Assembly (NCBI RefSeq): GCF_963855985.1 | Contig: NC_087095.1 | Coordinates: 4,164,001-4,228,000, forward strand | Direction: 5' to 3' | DNA length: 64,000 nucleotides | From: Ostrinia nubilalis | Lineage: Eukaryota; Arthropoda; Insecta; Lepidoptera; Crambidae | Shown: positions 1 to 13,200 of the stretch, piece after piece | Layout: every line of letters starts with the position of its first letter | Numbering within the stretch: position 1 is the first letter of the stretch | Notes under the pieces: generated by a model | Database searches by the model: none | Told to the model about the DNA's origin: nothing | Seen by the model: the letters and a program-made list of their open reading frames with translations, nothing else | Made by a program: the position numbers and the translations under genes

Positions 1-3000
1 AAATACCTAGATCTATTGTCCCTTTAAGAAGTAAAAAAATCAAACTTCTAAGTTAACGCGATCAAAAGATACAGCAGTTTATACCGACACCTTAGACGAA
101 TTTCCGTCACACGCTAGGGAATCAAAACCTACAAGGTACTTCCTGTGAACTCAGAATCTTGAAATTCGGCACGAAGCAACGTTATATATAGTACAGATAA
201 AGGAAAAATTGCGAAAATGATAAATTTGAAGTTATATAAAATTTAAAATATTATTTTTGCTTACATGACATAAAATATTTTTTTAATAATTATAAACTTA
301 CTACCTACCCTTTTTCACATGAACGCGTAGAGATATTAAAGTTGAAATTCATATCAAACACTTCTTAAATCTAATTGCCTCTAAACTGTGAGAAATTCTA
401 AATCAACGCAAAAATTCAAAACGCTGAGGTAGGTACCTACCTATAATGCAAATATAGGAAAAATAAATAAATAAAAAATAATCATACCGCATATTTTTTT
501 TTTATAAAACTCCGGACTTTGACGTAATTTTGGTTTAAGTGAAATGAATGGTGTCCATTGGCATAGCTACAGGTTTTACCTTAGAATACTTGTTTTATAT
601 TTGTAGGTAGTTACCCTGCCTAAAAAAAAACCCTAGCTACGCCAAAGCTAGCGTTATTTGATAAGGATCAGATATAAACACAAAATAATCTTGCGTGCAT
701 ACCAATGTTATTTATACCATTTTGCAAGGGGAAAGAGATTTGTGGTTAGCCCTGACTACTTAAGGACAGGAAAAAATCAAATGATACCGCGAGCTAACTA
801 CGAACAGCGCCATCTATTGACAACCGTGCGAACTACGTAGTGTCGTTGCTCGGTGATAGGTGTTGCTGATTGCAGCTCATTGTTACAATACTTTTTATTA
901 AAATCGGATTTTATTCCGGAGGTTTTACAATTTCTTACTACTTTCGCAATAGTAGGGAATTTAGTGCAATGATTTGTATGGAGACCCCTCCACTTTGGTA
1001 TAGAAGGCTCATTTTTGCACCAGTTGTTCTTTGGGTGCTCCTGAGTAGATTTCCGTCGGTAGACATCGGGAGCCCCCCCTGTGGTAGCAGGGGGAGGGGG
1101 GGCAAGTTTCCTTCTGCCGCGCTTCATTTTAAGGCCCATATCTTCAAAACTATGAGTATTAGGGCAAGTGTGGTGTCATTTTCGGATAATTAAAGGATGG
1201 CGAATTCATTTCTAGAACAAACTTTTTGCCTTTTCATACAAAAAAATAGAAATATGGAGTAAAATTCACAAAAACCAAAAAGTATGCTGAATGGGAAAGC
1301 TCCAACGATATAAGCCTCTCCAAATCATTCCTAAAGGGAAATACAGGGTCATGAAGAAAACTTTTCAAAGGTATGCCCAAGCAATTACAGGTACGCAAAC
1401 TGGGCATTATGGAACGAACCACATGTCCCACAAAATGGGCCTAACAACAGAAGCTCTCGAGCATGTGGAATACAATGTGGAGTCCATGAAACACTTAATA
1501 CTGTAAGGATGGGTCTGCTTGGGTCAGCATATCCGGCATCAGAAGACTTTTAGGTGGCTTTCACTCAAACGCTTAATTCACTTAACTAATGGATAGGATT
1601 TTTTTGTGATGATAGGGAATAAAAAAGGGAGAATAAAGATCCTAATGGGTCGCTGTGGACTACGCTTAGATGTGACCCTACATAAAATAACCCAGACAGC
1701 TTTGTATCAGCATTGGCTACTGGCAGTATATCAAGGAGTTCGCGTATAGGATCAGTTGCAAGCAACCGACTCAGTCTTCCCTTTATCCGACTGGTTAGGT
1801 GTGGACCAGAGTCGATAGCAACATGGAGCCTACATGGACCGATTTGCCCGTAGCTGCCGAAGCTTGCCTGGAAATGGTGAGATGTAAGTGCAAGAAGTAG
1901 TGCAGAAGCTGGTGCTGTCTGAAAAAACAACTATAATGGTCACAGCCGTAGCCTTTGTGTTAAAAATAATCTCCCGTACTATGATAATATCAATCCTCAC
2001 TTTCCTCACACTTACCTTTCCGTTATCACTGGTACAATAGTATATGTAGAAATAAAAATGTTAATTAAAATAATAATAATAATCATTAGACGTTTAGACA
2101 AATTCAAGTTCTTTATTTAGTGCTTTCTTCTTATGATATTTTCAATAATACAATGCATTTAAACTATTTTCAACCTTATGTCTTACACATAGAGTTCAAA
2201 ATTAATTGAAGAAAAAATACAAATCATGGTAGCATGATGTGCCAGGAACTCTAAATAAATTCTAAAATAATAATCTTTACTTGCTTATGAACCAAATAGT
2301 ATGAATTCATGGATAAAATAAAGTTTTTTTTCCGACGCGCATTAAAATTCGCCCGCTGTGTCCTGAAGAAAGATTTTTTTTCACCTACTTTTTTCAAAAA
2401 AAGTACCAAACAATGGTATATATTTATAATCCTGATAAATGTAGCTTTCAGTACATATTTTTCTTATTAGATTATCTCCAATGGTTTAAAAGTAAACGAC
2501 GTTTATTTAAAAAAATACTTTTTGGTTTTTGTGAATTTTACTCCATATTTCTATTTTTTTGTATGAAAAGGCAAAAAGTTTGTTCTAGAAATGAATTCGC
2601 CATCTTTCAATTATCCGAAAATGACACCACACTTGCCCTAATACTCATAGTTTTGAAGATATGGGCCTTAAAGTGAAGCGCGGCAGAAGGAAACTTGCCC
2701 CCCCTCCCCCTGGTACCACAGGGGGGGCTCCCGATGTCTACCGACGGAAATCTACTCAGGAGCACCCAAAGAACAACTGGTGCAAAAATGAGCCTTCTAT
2801 ACCAAAGTGGAGGGGTTCTTGCACTAAATTCCCTACTACAAATCATTACAAATGAAGAAAGGAATTTACGGTGTGGTACCCTCAATGTACAATTAGATTT
2901 CGAGCGATACCACTTTTGGGCATTCTCCTTTTAAGTAGTTACTTTCCCCATTGTAATGTTATGAATTTCATTTTGCAATAAAAATACCATAGTTATGACT

Positions 3001-3180
3001 CGATTGTCGTAATGAACGAACTTTGTAAACCTTGCAGGTTTGTACGGAACCCTCGGTGCGCGAGTCCGACTCGCACTTGGCCGGTTTTTTATTAGTTACA
3101 AGAAAGCACTTTTATACGAAGTGTTGTGAAGAACGAAGTGTTTACATATTTCAATTCAAGACAACAACATCAAAACATAC
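1..3180. other. KMT2 intron (left edge)
   Basis: No coding exon is seen. It holds AT-rich sequence to about 940, a foldback element (950-2838) and about 340 bp of plain intron before exon 23. Confidence 0.6.
950..2838. mobile_element. Foldback element with ~330-bp terminal inverted repeats
   Basis: The left arm (950-1287) and right arm (2510-2838) are reverse complements with few differences and both begin TAGTAGGGAATTTAGTGCAA. The middle has no recognisable transposase. Apparent ORFs in the arms are mirror images of each other and are not genes. Probably non-autonomous. Confidence 0.75.
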
Positions 3181-3308
3181 CTGCTTCCAAATTCAGTGTG
3201 ATGGTAAGGCGAGGCGTACTCCATAGGGCTCTGCAACTGCTGCCGCTGCTGCGAGTACGGCGTGCCCGCCATCGAGTTCACGTACGATACTGACGACTCC
3301 TGGGACTC
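3181..3308 (-). CDS. KMT2C/D: KMT2 exon 23, last exon in window
   Basis: Gln/Ser/Tyr-rich (TPYSQQRQQLQSPMEY). The donor GCAG|GTATGT ends two bases into a codon, so the coding sequence continues past the left edge of the window. Confidence 0.82.
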
Positions 3309-6300
3309 CTGGAACAAAGATTAAGCATCAACCTATTGAACTCACATACTTCATTTTGAATAATTGATCTAAACTGAACGGAAACGCAAATGGCCGACAT
3401 AAAAGACGCATAACGGCCGTTGTTTATTAATCTATGGCACGTAAAATCAATCTTCAAAAAAATAATTAAAATCGAAACAAAAGAAAGATGTCATAAAATA
3501 CAAACGGAAACTACTGGCACAAAATACGTTTATAAAAAGAGTTTATATGCGTCAAAAAAGCAATACTCAAAATACCCGGAAAAAAAATAGTGACGGAGAC
3601 ACGTTTCCCTACCAATTTGAGAGAGGGCTAAATACAATAAGTCATCAGATTACTGACAGGCGCGGTCTACTTAAATTGGATAAATACCTGCGAGTCATCA
3701 GTGAGCACGCCCTTGAATATCTCGTCGACGTCGTTGCTGTCCATATCGGGAAGCGAATCCCGCACCATGGCGTCTAGGTTCACGCCGAGCAGTAGGTCAT
3801 CTTTGGGAGATATGGTGGACGCTTGCGATGACCCGCCCGTTTCTGTGAAAGAAGGTGCTCTTTATACTAGTCGGACACGTAACCACTATTTACTATTAAA
3901 TGATCGACGGAAGTCTTCACAGTCACATTTTAGCCCGAATTGGAATGATAAAAATATGATAGAAGAAATTAGAACACACCATGTATGTGGCAATAAATCA
4001 ACTATAGCCTGACCAGGAACATAAAAACCCTGGCATAGAGGCGCGTCAATTGCATTTGATAGTGCAACACTGAGTACAGTCGTACCTGTGTTAAATTAAT
4101 AGGCTAACTTTATGTATCAGGATTCAGGATTACGGGCTAATTTGATATTTTCATAAATTAACGAAAAAATATTAAGATAGGTAACCTGATTTAAATAAAT
4201 TAAATGAAACCATCAATCGAGCTAGTAGAATTTATTTTATTATTCATCAATAATCAAATTCAGAACTTGAATATTCAACTGCAATGTCTGCTGATGAACG
4301 CTTCAAACTCAGTACTTCTTTCCCAATCCCATAAAATTCAACACTTAGAAAGTGACAAAAAATTTTAAAATAGGTAGTTGAAACAAACCCCAGCTAATTT
4401 TCATAGTGGACTGTACTATACGATAAACATGTCAGTCAATTTGACAACCTTTGTCGGAAACATTATTCAATGAAAATATTGTCCGAACCCTTAGTATTTC
4501 TCTTCGACAAATACTTTAACACATTGTGAACCACTTTTCTTTCACGACTATAAAAATATTTTAGTAATTTAATTCATAAAACCAATGGACAACACGCATA
4601 AGTTGTAATATTAAGTTAAATTATGACTTAATTTAAAGTTTAGATCACACACATTACACTAGTTTTTATTTCACCTCAATCCATCCAGTATTACCGAAGA
4701 TAGAGCCTCGAGAAGTTTACGGACTTTTTAAAATTTTCAAAAATTTCCAATACTCGCGCGTGACGTCACAACATGATTTTGCAGCCCCCGCACGTTAACC
4801 CATTTACCACTTTTTGCCTTTTTCCAACTAAAATAAAATTTTACCTAACTGACAACTGTTGTTAGTTGTCATCGTTCAATCACATTTCAAACTAGGCGCT
4901 AAAAAAGTAACCATTATTATGCCACCTATTGCCAATTTTGTGCAATATGAAGCCATTTTTACATTTATGCACTTAAATATAAATTTTCTGGAAAAATAAT
5001 TAAGTTTGTTTCTCTGTGCTCAACAACGAGTAAATAGTCCAGTTATTTGTTAATTTTACTTGGAAAGTTTTCCGGAATTTTTGAAAATTGGTGAATAAAT
5101 AGATTTCGCTATGTTCTTTCCGAATTTTGTGACCTCGTTTATAGCCGCGCGCGTGCCCGCCTTATTAAAAAATATCCGCCTTAAAAAAGGTTTTTGACAA
5201 CTACTTTTTTCATTTTATAATTTTTGAGACATAGACAAGCTAAGAAGCTTTGACAAATGTGATAAATTTCATGTAATGTAAGTTAAATAGATTTAGAGTT
5301 GTGAAACAGTCAAATTAATGTACCTGCTAAATTGCGAGTTCTTTTTTCTTTGATCATGGCAGGACACGCTGCCGGGTGTCCTAAATATGCTGAAGTATAA
5401 AAAAATTCGCGTTGCTGAAGTATACATTTTTTTTGTCTTGTTTGTTTCTACATTACATAATTGTATCCTACTAATATTATAGGTAAATGCGAAAGTTTGG
5501 ATGTCTAGAAGTTTAAAATAAAGTAAAGTAATGTTTATTTCTCACCAACATAACAGATAATATTATGATAACAAACAATCAGGAAAAACAAAAAGTAAGA
5601 ATGTTGGTGGGTTGATACCTGAATTAGGAAGATTCCTGTGTCTCAGGTTTGTTACTCTTTCACGCAAAAAGCACTCAACGGATTTTGTTGAAACTGTACA
5701 ATATTATTGTTTGCAACCCAGATTAACATATAGGCTATAATTTATGCCGATCTGTGACACTAAATTTCACGCGGGTGAAGCCGCAGGCAAAAGCTAGTCG
5801 TGAAATAAATAGGAAAGTTTAAGGTTCTGAAACGTGGTCGCTTACTATGGGCCTCATAAGAAGGCTCAAGGTCACCCAAAGGGTGATGGAGCGGGCTATG
5901 CTCGGGGTTTCCCTGCGTGATCGAATCAGAAATGAGGAGATCCGCAGGAGAACCAAAGTGACCGATATAGCACGCAGAATTGCTAAAATCAAGTGGCAGT
6001 GGGCGGGACACATAGCTCGTAGAGACGATGGCCATTGGGCAGAAAATTTCTTGAGTGGCGACCACGGGCTGGAAGACGTAGCGTGGGCAGGCCTCCTACT
6101 AGGTGGACCGACGATCTGGTAAAGGTCGCAGGAAGAACCTGAATGCGGGCAGCGCAGGACTGTTCATTATGAAAAACCTATGGAAAACCCAAAGGATTCT
6201 CGCCTTTGTCCAGCAGTGAACGTCATTTGGCTGTAACGACGAAATAGGAAAGAATGTAACTATCAAAAATCTTCTCTAAGGCAGCATTTTTCCAATTTCG

Positions 6301-9300
6301 CAACGAGCGCGGCAATCACACTTAACTAACAGACTAACAGAGAGCATAGCGAAATCTATTTTAATCACCAATTTTCAAAACTCCCGGAACACTTTCCAGG
6401 TAACCACGTTAATTTGTACCAAACGACTGGACTATAATTTAATTGATATAAAAATTTGGGTACATCTTCTCAAAAACAAAAGAACTGGTGCTAAAAGGGT
6501 TAAGTGACGTTTTGACATTTGTAGAGGGCCTTGTAGAAGGGGAGGCTATGGTGCTGAATGTGGATTAACTCGAGTGTCATAGTAACTTATTAGACTGCTA
6601 AGCTTGATGATAAAAAGAAAAATATTTTATTCAATGTACATAGTCTGGTCATAAGTTCTGTCATATGATAATAACTTTTGAATTTTGAAAGAAGGTTTCA
6701 AAAACATTTTTTACTGAATTAGAATTAAAAAGAAAAAATGTGCGATAGTTCAAATTTTATTGTATGTGTAGTGGACGCATAAAGAAGTCCGAACTGCAGT
6801 TGTCACGTTGCATTGCTACGCGCCAAAGCTGATTTTCGTTGTGCTGAAAAAAATTTAGTTTATCTTTTCATTAAATGATAGGTATAGATGTACCAGAATC
6901 TCATGGCAAACAAAAATATTGGAAAAGTGTGTCTTTCATATGGCAAATGTCTATGGATTTATTGTCACCTATCAAAGTAAATCAAGTGAACTGTCAGTCG
7001 CTGCAGAAATGTAATCTCTTCATGCCTATTTGTTATTTTCGTGAAAAAGTCGAAAAAGCTCAAGCAAGTCATATTGTTTTCAATGTGTATTGTAAAATAA
7101 GGCATAATTTAAAGTCAATCTTTGATTTTAAAGCGCGTCGTTGAGTTGACAGTAAGTTGGAGTGAAATTTGATACATTTAGTTTATTACCTAACTGCGTC
7201 AGAAGGGTTTTTTTAATATTATTCTTATAATAGCTGCTTTATCGGGGGTTTCAGGTGTACCTCACAAATTGGTGCAGAGGAATGGTGAAAATGTTATGAC
7301 CATGTAAATAAAATTGAAAAAGATTTCATCAAGTAAGATGTAAGATAGAATAACTGAAATGGTGGAAGAGCAATTTATAATTAATACCTCTTTATCTTGA
7401 TCATCTATTGAAGAAAAGTGGAATCCTTGGAATCGTTTTCTAGTTCTGAATGAAGTGATTAGTTATAAGTATGATACATAATAAAATTAGTTACATAAAG
7501 TAATATACGATTTACTTATTTTTCAAGACATTTTCCTATTATTATTACTGACGGGATTGCTACCATGTACCTTAGTTTTGAGTTTCCAATATTTCGGCAC
7601 TGTTGCAAGCGCTATGGTCACGGAGTAACTGAAGAAATTAAAACCAGACATCGTTCAGATGTGCGTTCAAAAGACCTGAGATTTAAAAAAATCCCACGTT
7701 TTGTTTTACAGTAAGCAAAAAAAAAGTGACTTGAAAATGGAATACAAAATGATAAGGTATGGTAAATGGATAAGTCTTTATCAATGAAAAAGCAGAAGTT
7801 CAATTTCATGTGTCCTCCATCTAGGCTAGTTTCCATCGTCACTCAAAGTTTGGCTGCGGTCTCAAATTTGGGCTTAATTGAGGTATTTTTTGGGTGAGAG
7901 GCATAAGAACTAATGCCGTTTTATATCAAAAATTCATACTTAGAGGTAATCAACCAGGTACAAAGTATTTCCTTGTATGTTAGTCTGCCACTCTTTAGTA
8001 AGTCCCGAAATCCCCGCTTCGGCTCCCCTACTAACCATTCTAACCATTGTACACAGATAATATCTTACATGCAGCTTTTCATGTTACTACGTCACATTTT
8101 CAAAATCCGCGCGGAAAATCGCTCCTAGCGGAAGAGCGCACTTTGAGCTTGAATATTTCAGTCATTTTTAAAGATATCAAAAAAGTAAAAATACAGTATT
8201 CATTCTAATTTTTTGTAGTTTTTTTTGGCATCTTCAACAAAAATTGTGCGCCATGTCCATTGCGCACATTTAAAATAAAGTTTGTTTACACTTTGACAGC
8301 AATAGACTGACATGCAAGGTGACATGTCAATGAAGTTTTCAGTTACTGTTGCCATTAAAAGAAATTAGTACCATTAGTTTTCCGCAACATGGCGAGGGTT
8401 TTTAAGTTCCTGGTCAGGCTATAATGAAGATATCCTAACTTTTAGGAATGGACGTGGAATAATAACAAAGTGTTGCATAATTTGCCCGATTGAAACGTGT
8501 TTTCCTAGTTCTCGGGCCTTCTCTCACCAAATTAATTCAGTACAGTGAAACAAATCTTTACTCTAACTTACCGCTGCTAACAGGCTCAGTCTTCGTAGTA
8601 TGCACGGCGGGTATCGCCTCAGGCGGCGCGGGCGCTTCTTCTGGCTGAGGGCCAAGTATAGCGTTCTTCAACGCTGTCGAGTCTTCCGTATGCTTTAGGT
8701 TCCCGTCTTCAGTCTCAGTCTTGATCTTGACTGTGCCGTCTGAGTTGGTGGCGGTTGAGTCGTCCTTTTCTTCTTTTGGTTTGAGAGAGTTGAGGAGCTC
8801 GATTTCATCCTGCAGCAATAATGATGATGATAAAATGTATTGAATTGACCGCTACCTACTGTTGTATGATACAGTAATAGAAGTTATATCTGAAGTTCTG
8901 AGCATCAGATTCAAGAAGTAGAACAAGTTATTTTTCTGAAAGTAATTGAAATCATAAATATAAAATAAAACCAGTGACGAACTACATACCGCATTTAGCA
9001 TAATGACAACCGACTGGTCCAAGTCATTCACAGCATTCAGCATAGAAACAAAGTCTTCCTCATCGGAATCAGAGTTTTCTAGATCCAGTTTGAAGTCCCG
9101 AAGTTCACGGTATCCCTCTGGAGTGCCACCGCGCACCGATCCTCCGGGACTTTCAGATGGGTTACCTAAAATTACACACACTCGTATAAACACTTTAATT
9201 CATAACATCGAAAATGAATGGAGTATAAAACAATGTAGAAACAATACCTGTAGACGTGACTGTAGGCTTGCTGGGTTCCAAAAGCTCTTTCCCAAAAAAC

Positions 9301-10193
9301 GCTTCTTGCATGTATGAAGGAAACTGCTCCATCAGTTTTGATCGTGGCTTTCTTCGTGGTTTGCGTTTATTGCCCGGCGACTCTACAAAAACAACATACA
9401 TTGTCGAGAGAATTCATAAGGTTAAGTTTTAGAAGAATGCATTATTAAACTGTGCTTTTTAACACTCCAGAGTTAAAGTCGTTATTGGTTAACGATCTGC
9501 AGTCTTTTTTACTCATATGATACGCCTAAAAATGATCTCACTTGCAACATAACACTTGATTTTCCACAACAAAACGCCCAACTCACCTCCTTGCGTGCCG
9601 TCTCCCTCCTTCTCATCCTCGGCTTGCGCTTTCAACGTCGCCTGTCTCATTCGCACCACAAAACCCCCGATCCCCAGCTTGTTGAGGTTTCTCTGGCGTT
9701 TCCGTCGCAGGATAGTAAGGCCGGCGTCGTTGGTGCATATCGTGAAGCCCTCTGGGGGCGGGCCGTCGGTCGCAACGTTCCAGATTATACCCTCTTTCAG
9801 GCTGGCGCTTGATGGTATACCTAAATTGAAAAAGACAATGCCGGAAATTGGGGTTTTTGTTTTTTCGCGCGGCCATCGACTAAACTTTGTTTTTTGATTA
9901 CATTATAAAAAAAAATAAAACCGCCTCCAAAAAACCTACACTAAAAAGTAGAAAAATAATTACTAATTACCTACTTATTTATTAGGACGAATTATTAATA
10001 TTTATGTAGGTACTAGCTTTCCGCCCGCGGCTTCGCCCGCGTGGAATTTTGTATGTCACAGAAAAACTTTATCGCGCGCGTCCCTGTTTCAAAAACCGGG
10101 ATAAAAACTATCCTATGTTCTTTCCCGGGACTCAAACTATCTCTATGCCAAATTTCATCAAAATCGGTTGCGAGGTTTAAGCGGGAAAGCGTA

Positions 10194-10262
<69 letters not shown>

Positions 10263-13200
10263 GTTACTTTCGCATTTATAATATTAGTTGGGATACCATG
10301 ATTGATACTTCTGGAGTCGGTGCCAAGATTATGAAACATGTAAAGTTTGCCTGCACCGACTCCAAAAGTATCAATCATGGTATACCTACATAAATATTAA
10401 TAATTCGTCCTAATAAATAAGTAGGTAATTAGTAATTATTTTTCTACTTTTTAGTGTAGGTTTTTTGGAGGCGGTTTTTTTTTTTTTATAAAATTTTACT
10501 TATTTCTTGCTTTTTAGTTAACTAATTATTACCTTGATGTTACCACTGAAGGTAGGCAGTACATTGAGACCATATTCTTAATGTATATTATAAAAAAGTT
10601 CATCCCCAAATTTCCACCCTTGGGGGTGAAATATTTTCTTCAAATTCGCATGAAACCACCCTTTTGATAATACCTATTCAACAAAAAAGTAATCGTTCTA
10701 ATTTATTTATAATCGGCGGAGATATTGCGTATAAACAAGTTCATCCCCAACTTTCCACCCTTGGGGGTTGTTTTTTTTATTATTAAATTTAAATGGGGTC
10801 CACCCTTGAAGTATTACCTATACGCTGAAAAAAGATTTGTTCAAATCGGTTCATAAATGGCGGAGTTATCGCGTAACAAACATAGAAAAAAAAAAAAAAA
10901 AAAAAAAACATACGGGTCGAATTGAGAACCTCCTCCTTTTTTGAAGTCGGTTGAAAATAGTGTAATAAACCAAACTTACTATGACATGTATACCTCTAAA
11001 CTCAGTCTGAACTGAGTTATGAGCATTAGAAGTTTGATGATTTTCATACTAGATTTGCTTTTTGCGCGCAAAGTTTTGTAAGAAATTGCAACAAAATAGT
11101 GAGATTGTATGTGTAAACAAACAATACCATCCATTAAAGGCTCCAGACATCAGTATGGAGCAGAATCAGCGCAATAAAAAAATTGCGCAATATTTTGTTG
11201 CAATTTCTTACAAAACTTGCGCACAAAAAGCAAATCTTGTATGAAAATCATCAAACTTCTAATGCTCGTAACTCAGTTCAGACTGAGTTTAGAGGTATAC
11301 ATGCCATAGTAAGTTTGGTTTATTACACTATTTTGTAATCAAAAAACAAAGTTTGGTCGATGGCCGCGCGAAAAAAAAAAGACGCCACTTTCCATACAAA
11401 ATCTGGCATTGCCATTTGGAATATTTATTGGAGGTCAGTGGTTTGAAATTGAGTGCACAGACCTTTATTGATGAATCATAAATTCGACGAAAAAGACAAG
11501 AGCCAGTGATTCTATCGAAGAGTTAAATAATAGTTTTCTTTATAAATCCACTAATGGCTCCTAAAGAAGTTATCTAGTGTGGTTTAAGTGTAGGTTTATG
11601 TCAGTCTGTTGTACTTTGTAGGTAGAATTGTTACGGTGAACACTCATAGAAAAGTACAATATAGGAAATGGTTTAAGGCACACAATTTCAACCTAATCTA
11701 AGGGAATTTAGAATGTTTGAGAGGTCCGGACTACATTATAAGGTTACTACAAATACAAATCACTTACCAGGTTCCTCTTTAACTTCCGCAGTGCTGTCTG
11801 GCTTCGAGTCGTCAGTCATCTCGACGTCGGCGTTCTGAACCACTGTTTCAATAGATGCCATTATTTCTAATCCGACATGACAGCGACAAACACAAAAAAC
11901 TCGCATTAGAACATTGTGCTCACACAATATTGCTAACTACGCAAGCGGCGGTTAATTTACACGTGCAAAAGCATTTATAGCGACAAAAAAAATGTTTTAG
12001 GGAAGTAATGCGTTATGCTTTTGAAATAGTTTTTTACTTTACTATCTTTATCTGATAACAATAAGTCATTTAATTAACCTCTTACCTACGGCAGGCACCT
12101 ATAGTTGCCAAGTCAAAAGTCACTCACGGTTTACGACAAAAAAACAATAAAATTGCAAATTAAGTGTAAAATGCGCTTGTAATTATGAAACTACATTAGT
12201 TGCAGACTATAATATTCCAAATTTCAATACCGTAAGTCTCATACTTTTTAAAATATGTTAATATAAAGTGGAGCAAACAATTTTATTGGTTAAAATACCC
12301 CGTATTGAGAGGCGACTTTGGTTTCCAAGGGCCCGTAGGTAAAGGGTTAATAGGAGAAAGTTTTAACAATTTTAATAAACTACCATTAAAAAAAAACCGT
12401 TTTGTAATTATGACTGTCAAATCATAGAATCAAAAGCCTTTTAGAATTAATTAACCCGTTAAAATGTAGCACTGAATATCACATTAGCCTTATAAAAACC
12501 GAAGCAAAGATCACCCAGTCAAACAGCACATCAAAATCCCACAACCACCCAAACACCCAACAAACCTGCGTCTTTCTCAGCGTTGTCATTCTTGAATCGC
12601 CTCTTCCTCCTCGTATGGGTTATTCCCAAGTCAGCTTCTAGTTGCTTCATATAGTGTGCGCCGTGTTGGGACAAGCAGACGTCGTCGACGTAATACTCGC
12701 CGCCCAAGCCGAGGGCTAGGGCAGGGCGAGGTGGGGGGCGCGGCGGCGGCGGCGCCGGCACGGGCGCCGATTCGATGGCGCGGGTTAAGTGCGGCGGCGG
12801 TAATTCGCGCCCGCGGCATACTATGCACTTGTACCTGGCGGAGATAACACTAGAGTAAATACAAATGTAGGTCATCTTCATAGAAACGCACGGGCGCGGT
12901 TTGTATGTGAGCGCGCCAACACGTATGCGGCGCGCACGCACACACTGGCAAAATTTAGCGGGGATTAGCGGGGAGCCAGTCGTGGTTGCGCCGAATTTTG
13001 TCAGTGTGTGCGTGCGCGCCGCATACGTATATTGGCGCGCTCACGTACAAACCGCGCTCGGTGCGTTTCTATGAAGATGACCTACTCATTTGTATTTACT
13101 CTGATAATACTGCTGTAGACTACTCTTCAACGACTTTGTACTAAACGGTCTCGATAACATTGTAAAATATAGAATAGATAACTAATTTCATACAGTCCAC

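Larger units (their letters stand above)
4003..8423. mobile_element. 4.4-kb terminal-inverted-repeat element in KMT2 intron
   Basis: Both ends carry TAGCCTGACCAGGAAC in inverted orientation and are flanked by TA, as in TA-targeting DNA transposons. Its first ~580 bp and last ~160 bp match the 18192-18937 element closely. Nested inside are a diverged inverted-repeat pair and an RTE-type LINE fragment. I see no intact transposase. Confidence 0.7.
9855..11381. mobile_element. Nested palindromic element cluster
   Basis: Three concentric or adjacent inverted-repeat pairs: 9855-9902 with 11330-11381, 9908-10014 with 10379-10490, and 10966-11085 with 11193-11336. Inside lie a microsatellite-tailed element (10012-10300) and a CCCTTGGGGGT-containing repeat (10560-10955). 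This suggests repeated insertion of MITEs into one another. No gene is present. Confidence 0.65.

Noticed and set aside
798..1193. Open frames on both strands at 798-1193 and 2607-2934
   Set aside because: Mirror images of each other in the arms of the foldback element.
6875..7144. 89-codon open frame within the 4.4-kb element
   Set aside because: No transposase motif, and the composition is not convincing.
10041..10378. Open frames with repeated CLSV / TDRQ
   Set aside because: Translation of a tetranucleotide microsatellite.
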